From Paludibacteraceae bacterium (GTDB lineage: Bacteria > Bacteroidota > Bacteroidia > Bacteroidales > Paludibacteraceae), in assembly GCA_024401435.1 (NCBI GenBank), contig JAKSLB010000006.1, positions 1-64,000 on the forward strand: a DNA stretch of 64,000 bases. The letters are read 5' to 3'. Numbering within the stretch: the stretch's first letter is position 1; each line of letters begins with the position of its first letter. Below, in pieces: positions 35,763 to 45,748 of the stretch. A program made the position numbers and the translations under genes. Under the pieces are notes generated by a model. That model was not told the origin of the DNA and ran no database searches. It saw only the letters and a program-made list of their open reading frames with translations.

Positions 35763-37103
35763 ATGAGAGATTTTGATAGTTTGAAAATTGCTGTAGCTGG
35801 TACAGGTTATGTGGGGTTGAGTATAGCAACATTATTGTCCCAAAAACATTCGGTTGTAGCGGTCGATGTCATTCAGGAAAAGGTGACAATGATAAACAAT
35901 CATAAATCTCCGATACAAGATGAATATATAGAAAAATATTTGTCGGAAAAGGATTTGAATTTAACAGCAACGTTAGATGGTGAAAGTGCATATAGAGATG
36001 CGGATTTTGTTGTTATTGCGGCTCCAACCAATTATGATCCTATAAAGAATTATTTTGATACGAGTCATGTAGAAGAAGTGATTGATTTGGTATTAAAGGT
36101 TAACCCAGATGCTATAATGGTCATTAAATCTACAATTCCTGTTGGATATACTAGAAATCTTTATTTGCAATACGCAAAGAGATTTTCAGAGGATATTTCA
36201 TTAAGAGGAAAACACTTTAATTTGTTGTTCTCTCCTGAATTTTTAAGAGAAAGTAAGGCTTTGTATGATAATTTGTATCCTTCTAGAATTATTGTGGGTT
36301 ATCCTAAAATGATTGCATCACAGGGATTTGAGGAAGAAAATAGAATTATTGCTTCTATCGCAAATCCTAAATGTAAGGAATTTGCTCAAACTTTCGCTGC
36401 ATTATTGCAGGAAGGTGCGATAAAAGAAAATATCGAAACCTTGTATATGGGAATGAAAGAAGCTGAAGCTGTTAAACTTTTTGCAAATACTTATTTAGCA
36501 TTGCGTGTTAGCTATTTTAATGAGTTGGATACCTATGCAGAAGTAAAAGGGTTGGATGCTCAGGCTATTATACAAGGTGTAGGATTGGATCCTAGGATAG
36601 GAACACATTATAATAATCCAAGTTTTGGATATGGCGGATATTGTTTACCGAAAGATACAAAACAATTATTGGCAAATTATGAGGATGTTCCGCAAAATAT
36701 GATGACGGCTATTGTTGAGAGTAATCGTACTCGAAAAGATTTTATTGCTGATCAGGTATTGGCTAAGGCTGGGTACTACGATTATTCAAATAACAATCAA
36801 TATGGCGGAAAGGAGAAGTCGGTAACCATAGGCGTTTATCGTTTGACCATGAAGTCTAATTCGGATAATTTCCGTCAAAGTTCTATTCAAGGTGTGATGA
36901 AACGAATTAAGGCCAAAGGAGCTAATGTTATTATCTATGAACCAACTCTTGAAGAAGGAAGTACTTTCTTTGGTAGTTTGGTTGTGAATGATTTGAAAAA
37001 ATTCAAGGAACAAAGTCAAGCAATCATAGCCAATCGATATGATAGTTGTTTGGATGATGTAGCGGAGAAGGTTTATACAAGAGATATTTTTAGAAGAGAT
37101 TAG
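35763..37103 (+). CDS. ugd: UDP-glucose 6-dehydrogenase
   Basis: 446 aa nucleotide-sugar dehydrogenase. N-terminal NAD motif AGTGYVGLS (residues 12-20), catalytic Cys294 in [13 protein letters not shown], and the C-terminal UDP-binding domain ending YTRDIFRRD. Oxidises UDP-glucose to UDP-glucuronate. The UDP-glucuronate 4-epimerase at the end of the operon would convert the product to UDP-galacturonate. Confidence 0.93.
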   Translation: MRDFDSLKIAVAGTGYVGLSIATLLSQKHSVVAVDVIQEKVTMINNHKSPIQDEYIEKYLSEKDLNLTATLDGESAYRDADFVVIAAPTNYDPIKNYFDTSHVEEVIDLVLKVNPDAIMVIKSTIPVGYTRNLYLQYAKRFSEDISLRGKHFNLLFSPEFLRESKALYDNLYPSRIIVGYPKMIASQGFEEENRIIASIANPKCKEFAQTFAALLQEGAIKENIETLYMGMKEAEAVKLFANTYLALRVSYFNELDTYAEVKGLDAQAIIQGVGLDPRIGTHYNNPSFGYGGYCLPKDTKQLLANYEDVPQNMMTAIVESNRTRKDFIADQVLAKAGYYDYSNNNQYGGKEKSVTIGVYRLTMKSNSDNFRQSSIQGVMKRIKAKGANVIIYEPTLEEGSTFFGSLVVNDLKKFKEQSQAIIANRYDSCLDDVAEKVYTRDIFRRD

Positions 37104-37116
37104 TTTTTTTGAATGT

Positions 37117-37838
37117 ATGCAAAATTATGACTATTTAATAGTGGGTTCTGGTTTGTTTGGAACTACATTTGCTTACAGAGCAAAACAGGAAGGGAAAAAA
37201 TGTCTTGTTATTGACAAACGTTCAAATCTTGGAGGAAATGTATATTGCGAGAATATTGAAGGCGTCAATGTTCATAAATATGGTGCACATATATTCCATA
37301 CTTCAAACAAGAAGGTTTGGGATTTTGTCAATTCGATTGTTGAGTTCAATCGCTATACCAATAGTCCAGTAGCAAATCTGAATACAAAGATTGGCGAAAA
37401 TATGCCGACAAGTTAGTTTATACTGGAGCCATCGATGAGTATTTCAATTATTCTTTAGGAAAACTTGATTGGCGTACGGTAAGTTTCAAGACTAGAGTTG
37501 AAAATACTCCTAATTATCAAGGGAATGCCGTCGTGAATTATACTAGTCATGATGAACCTTATACCCGTATTATTGAGCATAAACATTTCGAAATGTTTGG
37601 ACAGGAGGTATACGATTGTCCCAAAACTGTTATAAGTGAAGAGTATTCTACTGAATATAAGGATGGTATGGAACCATATTATCCAGTTAATGATGATAGA
37701 AATAATGCTTTAGCAGACCAATATCGAAAATTAGCGGAGAAAGAAAAGAATGTCATCTTTGGAGGACGTTTAGCTGAATATAAGTATTATGATATGGCAC
37801 CAGTGATTGAAAAGGTGTTAGGTATGGGTTTGATTTAG
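37117..37838 (+). pseudogene. glf: UDP-galactopyranose mutase, internally deleted and frameshifted
   Basis: Residues 1-95 of the mutase are intact, with FAD motif LIVGSGLFG, the Gly-rich NLGGNVY and KYGAHIFHT. After FNRYTNSPVAN the sequence jumps to the C-terminal third in another frame (DWRKYADKLVYTG from about 37396, then VVNYTSHDEPYTRIIEHKHFE) and runs to a TAG at 37836. About 120-140 residues that normally lie between are gone, and the first frame stops at 37414-37416. The full enzyme is about 370-390 aa; only about 240 codons remain. It cannot be active, so galactofuranose would not be made from this copy. The flippase gene begins at the very next base. Confidence 0.9.
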
Positions 37839-39272
37839 ATGTCAGAGTTAAAAAATAAGACTGTTAAAGGTGTTTTATGGAGTGCTATTGAACGGTTTTC
37901 TGTTCAAGGTATCCAATTTATAGTTATGTTAGTGATGGCTCGGTTATTGACGCCGAGCGATTATGGCATGATGGGGTTAGCAGTAATTTTTATTGCCGTT
38001 TCAAATACATTAGTAGATAGTGGATTTTCACAAGCTTTGATCCGGAAACAAAATAGGACAGAATTGGATAAGTCAACTGTTTTCTATTTTAACATTATTG
38101 TTAGTTTGCTATTGTATATATTGTGTTATATTGGAGCTCCATATGTTGCTGATTTTTATAAATTACCTGATTTGACCGATATAATTCGTGTCATATCTCT
38201 TAGTGTTATAATTAATTCTTTTGCAGTTGTTCAAAGAGCACAATTTTTAATTAATGTGGATTTTAAATCGCAAGCGAAATGTTCTTTGATTGCTGCCATT
38301 ATTTCGGGGTGTGTGGGCATATTTATGGCATATAATGGTTATGGAGTATGGTCATTGGTGGTACAACAATTGGTGTCAGGACTTATTAATACATGTGCGC
38401 TTTGGATAATATCTAATTGGCGTCCTACTTATGGCTATTCATGGAAATCATTTAATGATTTGTTTTCTTTCGGTAGTAAAATGATGGCATCAGGTTTGTT
38501 GGATACTGCGTATAGAGAGATATATCCTATTATCGTTGGAAAATTATTTAGTCCTGATAATTTAGGACATTATACGAGGGCAAAACATTTTGCGGAATTT
38601 CCCTCATCTAATTTGACGGCTATCATGCAGCGAGTTACATATCCGGTACTATGTGAAATTCAAAATGAAGATGAACGTCTTAGAGAAGTGTATAGGAAAT
38701 TTTTGAAAATGTCTACATACATTATATTCCCATTGATGATGGGATTGTCTGCTTTAGCTCATCCGTTTATTCGAATCGCTATTGGAGTCCAGTGGGATTT
38801 TTGTGCCGATATTTTGCAAGTTATATGTTTTGCTATGATGTGGTATCCAGTTCATGCTATTAATTTAAATTTGTTGCAAGTAAAAGGACGTTCAGATTTA
38901 TTTTTAAAATTGGAAATAATAAAAAAAATTTTAAATTTAACAGTGATTATAACAACGGCTCCATTTGGCTTGATGATGATGTGCTATGGACAAATTTTTA
39001 ATTCCATAATAGCTTTAATGATAAACACATATTATACTGGAAAATTGATTAATTTAGGTTTTGTTAATCAAATGAAGGATTTACTTCCTACTATTATGTT
39101 AGGAGGAGTGATGTACATTTGTGTATATTGTTGTACTTTTGTTATATCTAATATATATTTACAAGTTGTTGGAGGTACTATAATAGGAATAATGATATAT
39201 TTGACTGGTAGCAAGATTTTGAAATTCACCGAATTACAAGATATAAAATCTTTGATTCGCAGAAAAATTTAA
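37839..39272 (+). CDS. Polysaccharide flippase (Wzx/WzxC-like)
   Basis: 477 aa, about 12-14 transmembrane helices, MOP/polysaccharide-synthase superfamily. The N-terminal KTVKGVLWSAIERFSVQGIQF and ARLLTPSDYGMMGL are characteristic of the WzxC-like branch. It moves undecaprenyl-linked repeat units across the inner membrane. It abuts the glf remnant with no gap. Confidence 0.9.
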   Translation: MSELKNKTVKGVLWSAIERFSVQGIQFIVMLVMARLLTPSDYGMMGLAVIFIAVSNTLVDSGFSQALIRKQNRTELDKSTVFYFNIIVSLLLYILCYIGAPYVADFYKLPDLTDIIRVISLSVIINSFAVVQRAQFLINVDFKSQAKCSLIAAIISGCVGIFMAYNGYGVWSLVVQQLVSGLINTCALWIISNWRPTYGYSWKSFNDLFSFGSKMMASGLLDTAYREIYPIIVGKLFSPDNLGHYTRAKHFAEFPSSNLTAIMQRVTYPVLCEIQNEDERLREVYRKFLKMSTYIIFPLMMGLSALAHPFIRIAIGVQWDFCADILQVICFAMMWYPVHAINLNLLQVKGRSDLFLKLEIIKKILNLTVIITTAPFGLMMMCYGQIFNSIIALMINTYYTGKLINLGFVNQMKDLLPTIMLGGVMYICVYCCTFVISNIYLQVVGGTIIGIMIYLTGSKILKFTELQDIKSLIRRKI

Positions 39273-39295
39273 AATCTTGAGAGAACTATAATAAT

Positions 39296-40408
39296 ATGAA
39301 AGAAGAAAAATTGATAACCGTAACATCTCCGTTGTTGCCTGATTTGGATGATTTTCATGAGATGTTACAACAAATATGGAATTCTAGGTGGATTACAAAT
39401 AATGGATCGTTCCACAAACAATTAGAAAAGGAGTTGGCTGCCTATTTAAAAGTTCCATTTGTGAGTCTTTTTACGAATGGCACATTGCCTTTAATTACAG
39501 CATTGCAAGCATTACATATTACAGGTGAAGTAATAACAACTCCATATAGCTTTGTAGCTACAACGCATGCACTTTGGTGGAATGGTATAAAACCTGTATT
39601 TGTAGATGTTGATTTATCAACAGGCAATATAGATCCAGATAAGATTGAATCTGCTATAACTCCAAGGACTACGGCAATTATGCCTGTACATGTGTATGGT
39701 AAGCCATGTAATACCAAACGTATTAAGGAAATAGCTGATAAGTATGGTCTTAAAGTGATATATGATGCAGCTCATGCGTTTGGTGTTGAGGTAAATGGAG
39801 AAAGCATTTTAAATGCAGGCGATATGAGTACATTAAGTTTTCATGCAACGAAAGTGTACAATACGATAGAAGGAGGAGCGATGGTGATGCATGATGAAGA
39901 AACGAAGCGAAGAATTGATTATTTGAAAAACTTTGGTTTCAATGGAGAAACTGAGGTTATTGCTCCTGGAATCAATAGTAAGATGGATGAAATGCGTGCT
40001 GCATACGGACTGTTAAATTTGAAACAAGTAGATGCTGCCATAGAAGCCCGTCATCAAGTTGCAATACGTTATCGTGACGTTTTGAGAAACGTAAAGGGTA
40101 TTTCGTTTTTTGATGATATGCCTGGAGTTAAGCATAATTATTCGTATTTTCCAATTTTTATAGATGCAGAAAATTACGGTATGACACGAAATGAGTTGTA
40201 CGAAAAAATGAGAGCTTCAAATATTTTGGGAAGAAGATATTTTTATCCATTGATTAGCGAATTTAGTACTTATAAAGGATTAGAATCGTCAAGGAAAGAT
40301 AATTTGCCTAATGCACATAAAATGGCAGATTCGGTTATTTGTTTGCCGATGCATCACATGTTGGGTGAGGAAGATGTGGAGAGAATAATAAAATTAATTA
40401 TCAATTGA
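39296..40408 (+). CDS. DegT/DnrJ/EryC1/StrS-type sugar aminotransferase
   Basis: 370 aa PLP enzyme transaminating a keto-sugar nucleotide. The N-terminal block (ITVTSPLLPDLDDF, FTNGTLPLI), DAAHAFGV with the PLP-contacting Asp, and the PLP Lys186 in HATKVYNT are intact. The probable substrate is the dTDP-4-keto-6-deoxy sugar made via rfbB; a 3- versus 4-amino product cannot be told apart by eye. The stop codon lies just ahead of the first ATP-grasp gene, indicating a tight operon. Confidence 0.88.
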   Translation: MKEEKLITVTSPLLPDLDDFHEMLQQIWNSRWITNNGSFHKQLEKELAAYLKVPFVSLFTNGTLPLITALQALHITGEVITTPYSFVATTHALWWNGIKPVFVDVDLSTGNIDPDKIESAITPRTTAIMPVHVYGKPCNTKRIKEIADKYGLKVIYDAAHAFGVEVNGESILNAGDMSTLSFHATKVYNTIEGGAMVMHDEETKRRIDYLKNFGFNGETEVIAPGINSKMDEMRAAYGLLNLKQVDAAIEARHQVAIRYRDVLRNVKGISFFDDMPGVKHNYSYFPIFIDAENYGMTRNELYEKMRASNILGRRYFYPLISEFSTYKGLESSRKDNLPNAHKMADSVICLPMHHMLGEEDVERIIKLIIN

Positions 40409-40410
40409 AT

Positions 40411-41616
40411 ATGAGGCAAAAAAAATTAATGTTATTGGGAGGAATTCGTTATTTACTCCCTGTCATTAAGACTGCTCATGAACAGGGATATTATGTTATA
40501 ACGGCAGATTATATTCCAGAAAATATTGCACATAAGTATTCTGATAAGTATGTAAATGTTAGCATTATTGATAAAGAAGCTGTTTTACAGGTAGCGCAAG
40601 AGGAACAAATAGATGGAATAATGTCTTTTGGTGTTGATCCTGGTGTTGTGTCGGCATCTTATGTCCAAAATAAAATGGGCTTGCCTTCTTTTGGTCCATT
40701 TGAGTCAATTGAAATTCTTCAGAATAAAGATAAATTCCGTGCTTTTCTTACTTCTAATGGCTTTAACGTGCCTTGGACATATAGTTATGATTCTATAGAG
40801 AAGGCATGGAGTTCAAGAGGTGTGTTTGAATATCCTTTGATTGTTAAGCCAACAGATTCAGCTGGTAGTAAAGGTTGTACTCGTGTTGATGATGAAATAC
40901 ATTTGAAAGATGCTTTGCAATACGCTTATGAACATTCAATACAAGGTCACATTATTATTGAGGAATTTCTTGAGAAGAAAGGGTGTTCATCTGACACTGA
41001 TAGCTATGCGCAAAATGGGATACTAAAATTTGTTAGTTTCTCTGCTCAACGTTTTGATGAAAATGCGGTTAATCCGTACACTCCGGCTGCTTATTCATGG
41101 CCATCAACGTTTAGCAAAGAGGAAGAATCTTATTTAACATCAGAAATACAGCGTCTCATTACATTGTTACATTTGAATACAGCAGTGTTTAATATAGAAA
41201 CAAGGGTAGGTGCTAATGGAAAACCTTACATAATGGAGTTAACACCAAGAGGAGGTGGTAATAGACTTTGTGAAATGCTCCGTTATGCAACGGGAGTTGA
41301 TATGATAACTGCTATTACTCGTTCGATAGTTGGTGATGAACCAGAAAAAATAGAGCAAAAGCCTTATAATGGTCATTGGGCAGAAATTATACTACATGCT
41401 GATAAAGATGGTATTTATGAAGGTCTGAAAATAGATACTACTTTGTCCGCTGAAATAATAGAAGAAGACTTATGGGTTAATAAGGGTGATTATGTTCATG
41501 GATTTGAAGGCGCAAATGATGCGATAGGTACTCTTGTTCTTCGATTTGAGTCTGCAGAAAAGCTTGAAAAGGCTATTAACAATCAATCTTCTTGGTTAAA
41601 TGTTAGAGTAAAGTAG
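40411..41616 (+). CDS. ATP-grasp ligase A
   Basis: 401 aa from the ATG at 40411 (an in-frame TTG at 40405 overlaps the previous stop). Pre-ATP-grasp Rossmann-like domain (KKLMLLGGIRYLLPVI), ATP-binding segment (YPLIVKPTDSAGSKGC, about 150-165), and the metal-binding IMELTPRGGGNR near 280-290. The architecture is that of carboxylate-amine/thiol ligases related to PurK, CPSase and LysX-type enzymes. No dedicated substrate is recognisable. It is followed after 1 nt by a paralogue. Confidence 0.85.
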   Translation: MRQKKLMLLGGIRYLLPVIKTAHEQGYYVITADYIPENIAHKYSDKYVNVSIIDKEAVLQVAQEEQIDGIMSFGVDPGVVSASYVQNKMGLPSFGPFESIEILQNKDKFRAFLTSNGFNVPWTYSYDSIEKAWSSRGVFEYPLIVKPTDSAGSKGCTRVDDEIHLKDALQYAYEHSIQGHIIIEEFLEKKGCSSDTDSYAQNGILKFVSFSAQRFDENAVNPYTPAAYSWPSTFSKEEESYLTSEIQRLITLLHLNTAVFNIETRVGANGKPYIMELTPRGGGNRLCEMLRYATGVDMITAITRSIVGDEPEKIEQKPYNGHWAEIILHADKDGIYEGLKIDTTLSAEIIEEDLWVNKGDYVHGFEGANDAIGTLVLRFESAEKLEKAINNQSSWLNVRVK

Positions 41617-41617
41617 T

Positions 41618-42862
41618 ATGAATAAGAAAAAATTATTAATTTTAGGAGGGAAACCTATTGGTACTGCCGAGATTGTTAATAGAGCGAAAGATTTAGGTTA
41701 CTATACTATATGTGCAGATTACCTTCCTAAATCAGAATCTGTTGGTAAACGTTTGGCAGATGAATCTTGGGACATAAGTACTGCTGAGGTAGAAGAAATT
41801 TCGGAACTATGTAAGGTGCATAATGTAGATGGTATAATTACTGGTGTTCATGAGTTTAACATAAATAGAATGTTAGATATTTGTGATAAAACTAATTTGA
41901 CCTGTTATTGTACAAAGAATACATGGATTTATTGCGATAGTAAAATGGCATTCAAGCAACTTTGTATAAATAATGACATATGTGTTGCTAAGAAGTATAA
42001 TTATGAAGATAGAAGTTCATTTCGATATCCTGTAATCACTAAACCAGATGATGGAAGTGGGAGCAGAGGTTTTCATATATGTAATAATGTAGAAGAACTT
42101 GAAAATGGGTATAAAGATGCACTTTCATATTCACCTGGTAAAACTGTTCTTATAGAAGATTATATTCCTTATGATGCAGTTATCATACATTATACAATGG
42201 ATAATGGGAAATGTATTTTTTCTGGAATGTCAGATAAAATATCAGTCAGGTTTAAGAATACAGGATCGTCGGTAATGGGCATTCAAACATTTCCCTCAAA
42301 AGGAGAGGCTGCATATCAAGAAAACTTGAATGCAAAAGTTTGTCGAATGTTTGAATCGGCAGGATTTAAGAATGGACCTATATGGATAGAGGCTTTCTTT
42401 GATGGCATAGACAAGTTTGTCTTTAATGAAATGGGATATCGGTTTGGCGGTTCTCTTACTTATTATCCGGTTCGTTATTTCCATCAGATAGATCAACTTG
42501 ATGCGCTCATTTTTGATGCAATGCATGAGCATATGGATTCTTTGATTGATAATGGATGTAAAGATTGTAGAAAATATTGTATTCTCCCAATTCATATTAA
42601 TCCTGGTGTAATTAAGCAAATATGTGGAGAAAATTATATAAAAGAACGTGATGATATATATGCTTATGTGCCAGTTCATTTTTGTGGGGATGAGATTAAA
42701 CCATGGGGGTCGGCTCAACAAGTTTTTTGTTATATGCATATACTATATAACGATAAAGAAGAACTTAAAAATTCAATTAATGAAATTTTAAAGACTCTTA
42801 GAGTTATGAATGAAAGAGAAGAAAATATGCTTTTTACTTTGTTTGATATAGAATCCTTGTAA
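41618..42862 (+). CDS. ATP-grasp ligase B
   Basis: 414 aa, same fold and similar N-terminus to ligase A (KKLLILGGKPIGTAEIVNRA, GYYTICADYLP), with the ATP-binding YPVITKPDDGSGSRGF (about 138-153) and metal-binding FNEMGYRFGG near 270. The two genes look like a diverged tandem duplication. Likely ligates a carboxylic acid to an amine in building or decorating the polysaccharide repeat; this is inferred from family and position. Confidence 0.85.
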   Translation: MNKKKLLILGGKPIGTAEIVNRAKDLGYYTICADYLPKSESVGKRLADESWDISTAEVEEISELCKVHNVDGIITGVHEFNINRMLDICDKTNLTCYCTKNTWIYCDSKMAFKQLCINNDICVAKKYNYEDRSSFRYPVITKPDDGSGSRGFHICNNVEELENGYKDALSYSPGKTVLIEDYIPYDAVIIHYTMDNGKCIFSGMSDKISVRFKNTGSSVMGIQTFPSKGEAAYQENLNAKVCRMFESAGFKNGPIWIEAFFDGIDKFVFNEMGYRFGGSLTYYPVRYFHQIDQLDALIFDAMHEHMDSLIDNGCKDCRKYCILPIHINPGVIKQICGENYIKERDDIYAYVPVHFCGDEIKPWGSAQQVFCYMHILYNDKEELKNSINEILKTLRVMNEREENMLFTLFDIESL

Positions 42863-42869
42863 ATAGAAT

Positions 42870-43919
42870 ATGGATAATCAGTTAAAAATTCGTATTATAA
42901 CTCAAGAAGATTTACTTAAGGCAGGCTGCTTTAATGTTCCGGAAATAATTGATATTGTGAAAGATGCTTTTGTCTCTCGTTCAAAAAATGAAGTTGTTTT
43001 TCCTGATAAAGTATCTGTGATTTTTGATGAAGAATGTCAAAATAGAATTAATTGTCTTCCTGCAGGAATACCTAAAGAGTCTGTATATGGAATGAAATGG
43101 GTGTCTGTTTTTCCAGAAAATCCTTCCAAGTATGGAGTTCAAAATTTATCTGCAGTAATATTGCTTTCTGAATTAGAAAAAGGATTTCCAAAAGCATTTA
43201 TGGAGGGCACTCTTTGTTCAAATTTGCGAACGGCAGCTACTAGTGCGATTGCTGCAGAATATTTGGCGAGAAAAAATTCTAAAACAATAGGATTCATAGG
43301 AGCAGGAGAACAGGCAAAAACACATTTTATGACTATGAAATCTGTTTTGCCATCTATAGAAATTTGTAAAATATCATCTCGTACTCAAAAAAGTGAAAAT
43401 GAATTTGTAAATGTTATGTCAAAATTATATCCAGATGTGATTTTTGTTAAATGTAACGGAGTTTTCGAAAATGCGGCGAGAAATTCAGATATTATAGTAA
43501 CGGCAATTAGTGGACAAGAAAAAATATTGAGAGGAGAGTGGATTTCTGAAGGTTCATTTTATTGTCATGTTGGAGGTTTGGAGGATGATTTTTCTGTTCC
43601 GTATAAAGCAAATAAAATTGTATGTGATGATTGGGAGGTTGTAAAACATCGAACTCAAACAATAAGCAGAATGTTTAAGTTAGGATTGTTAACAGACGAT
43701 AGTATATATTGTAACCTTACGGAACTGGTTTCAGGTGAAAAGGAAGGAAGATCTTCTGATGATGAATTCATATATTTCAATACTGTTGGAATGTCATATG
43801 TGGACGTCAAGGTAGCTAATCATATGTACAAAAAAGTTGTTGATGCAAATCTTGGACATGAAGTGATATTACAAGATAGGAAAATGTTTGAAATTGATAC
43901 TAAGTTTATGATAAAATGA
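42870..43919 (+). CDS. Ornithine cyclodeaminase / mu-crystallin family dehydrogenase
   Basis: 349 aa NAD(P)-dependent enzyme. Family traits: MKWVSVFPENP with the substrate-binding Lys (about 73), an Arg-Thr-Ala stretch NLRTAATSAIAA (about 118-128), and the dinucleotide motif IGFIGAGEQAKTHF (about 138-151). Members include ornithine cyclodeaminase, ketimine reductases, SbnB and alanine or imino-acid dehydrogenases. Next to two ATP-grasp ligases it may supply an unusual amino or imino acid. A 151-nt AT-rich gap follows. Confidence 0.85.
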   Translation: MDNQLKIRIITQEDLLKAGCFNVPEIIDIVKDAFVSRSKNEVVFPDKVSVIFDEECQNRINCLPAGIPKESVYGMKWVSVFPENPSKYGVQNLSAVILLSELEKGFPKAFMEGTLCSNLRTAATSAIAAEYLARKNSKTIGFIGAGEQAKTHFMTMKSVLPSIEICKISSRTQKSENEFVNVMSKLYPDVIFVKCNGVFENAARNSDIIVTAISGQEKILRGEWISEGSFYCHVGGLEDDFSVPYKANKIVCDDWEVVKHRTQTISRMFKLGLLTDDSIYCNLTELVSGEKEGRSSDDEFIYFNTVGMSYVDVKVANHMYKKVVDANLGHEVILQDRKMFEIDTKFMIK

Positions 43920-44070
43920 CATGTATTTGACACCGATTTTTGTCGGAATGCTAAATTTGTTGTAAATGATTTGATTTCTATCAAAATCAAAAAGAATAAA
44001 AACACGAAGAGCTATTTCTTAATATTCCAATATAAAATGATTTATATTTAAATATAAATTAGGGTAGGGT

Positions 44071-45273
44071 ATGAAGTTACGTATTTTAAATATTATAAAT
44101 GACGAAAAATTTATTGATAATGTTATAGAATGTCAAGATCTATTTTTTATGACCTCAATACATGATTATGTTATTGTTGGTCAGGAAATAAAAGAATTTA
44201 AATATATTAAAAGATTAACAAGTAGAATTCAATTTGTCAAAGATCGAGATTTTTTGTCATTTATCAGAGAAATGGAATACGATGCGATATTTCTTCATTC
44301 TTATGTAGTTTTGAAACCTGAATTAGTACTTAAAATTCCTAAAAATATTAAAGTGTTTTGGTTTGCTTGGGGATGTGACATTTATTCGCTCCCTTTGGAG
44401 CCTTTTATAAAGATTAAATTGTATGGTTCTGAAACAGAAAAGATTGTAAAGAAGTTGAGTGAAAATGCAAGTAATATAACTAAACTAAAGTCTTTAATTA
44501 AAAGAATTACGGGTTACAAAAAAATATACGATAAGTTAAAGTCTCAAATATATTACAGATCGATTTCTAGGGTAGATTATTTTTCTGGTATTATAGATAT
44601 AGAATATCAATTAATGACTACCATTCCAAATTTTAGAGCAAAGGAGGTCAAATATACATATACCAGTATAGTGGGAATGAATACACTTCCTAATGGTGTT
44701 CGGTATAACGGGAATAATGTATTAATAGGTAATTCAGCTGCAATTTCTAATAACCATTTGGATATATTGACATATATAAAGGATGTGAAATTAAATGATT
44801 CCATTATATATATGCCGTTAAGTTATGCTGGTCCTCGGGAGTATGTAGATATCGTAAAAAAATCATATATGGATATTTTTAATGATAATTTTATACCGTT
44901 GGATACCTTTATGGATTATCAAGAGTATAGTAAGATGATTTCTAGTTGCTCTGTTGCGATTTTTTTTCATGAACGTCAACAGGGTTTGGGTAATATTTGT
45001 TTAGCGTTAAGGAATGGATGTAAAGTATTTCTTTCTGAAACGAGTATTTTATATAAATATTTTAAAAGTCATGGAATAAATATTTTCAGCTTGCAAAGTG
45101 ATTTCTCTCAGGATGAATGGAATAAACCACTTACAGATGAACAAATATTTGAGAATAAACAAATACTTTATAAGTTGTCTTGTGCAGATACCTATATTAA
45201 AAACATGAATTATATTTTTGATTGCGTCATTAATAATGATCATGTTAAAAATATGTCAATAAAAAATGAATGA
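44071..45273 (+). CDS. WecF-like GT56 amino-deoxy-sugar transferase
   Basis: 400 aa. The region VLIGNSAAISNNHLDIL (about 217-233) is the hallmark of the GT56 family (WecF, TDP-Fuc4NAc:lipid II transferase of enterobacterial common antigen). It fits the rfbB plus aminotransferase route to a dTDP-amino-deoxy sugar. The surrounding DNA is markedly AT-rich, as often seen in polysaccharide loci acquired by exchange. Confidence 0.82.
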   Translation: MKLRILNIINDEKFIDNVIECQDLFFMTSIHDYVIVGQEIKEFKYIKRLTSRIQFVKDRDFLSFIREMEYDAIFLHSYVVLKPELVLKIPKNIKVFWFAWGCDIYSLPLEPFIKIKLYGSETEKIVKKLSENASNITKLKSLIKRITGYKKIYDKLKSQIYYRSISRVDYFSGIIDIEYQLMTTIPNFRAKEVKYTYTSIVGMNTLPNGVRYNGNNVLIGNSAAISNNHLDILTYIKDVKLNDSIIYMPLSYAGPREYVDIVKKSYMDIFNDNFIPLDTFMDYQEYSKMISSCSVAIFFHERQQGLGNICLALRNGCKVFLSETSILYKYFKSHGINIFSLQSDFSQDEWNKPLTDEQIFENKQILYKLSCADTYIKNMNYIFDCVINNDHVKNMSIKNE

Positions 45274-45303
45274 AAAATAATCATAATAAGCAAAATGATT
45301 TAG

Positions 45304-45690
45304 AGTTATATATATGTTATACGTTCTTGTTTAAAATGGCCATTAGTATGTAATGGGGAACCTGACTCTTATAAGATTTTGCAAACGGGGGTTGGTGGAG
45401 TCCTTTCGCCTCCTCATTCTTTACATGAAGATGTACTAGACGAAAAATTGTTTCAAGAATTGAGCCCTTATGGAGATGATCTTTGGCTCTATGTTATGGC
45501 TGTAAGAAACAACTTCAGAATACGAAAGGTCGAGACAAGTACGTCGAAAGGTGAAGATTTCTTTGAGAATGAATCTGTTCAAGATATTGCATTATACAAT
45601 CAAAATTGCAATGATAAAACAAGCAGAAATGATGTGCAAATAAAAAAACTGTTTGAAAAATACGATATGTGTAACCTTATCAATGATTAA
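45304..45690 (+). pseudogene. Truncated glycosyltransferase remnant
   Basis: The frame is open from a TAG at 45301 to a TAA at 45688-45690, without a convincing start; the first candidate is a TTG at 45379. The encoded segment GVGGVLSPPHSLHEDVLD and PYGDDLWLYVMAV matches the C-terminal part of a Bacteroidota glycosyltransferase domain (GVGGVLYPP ... ADDIWFW). The N-terminal half is missing, so this is a remnant. Confidence 0.65.
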
Positions 45691-45748
45691 AAAAATTCTA
45701 TTGATATTTTTATGATGATCAATGTGAAAGAAAAGTTGTATTAGGTAA

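Noticed and set aside
37533..37838. Second half of glf as a separate small gene
   Set aside because: Its sequence continues the mutase C-terminus and coding resemblance extends upstream of its first ATG (from about 37396), so it is part of a broken gene.
40405..40410. TTG start for ATP-grasp ligase A
   Set aside because: It overlaps the previous stop and the ATG at 40411 gives the normal family N-terminus.
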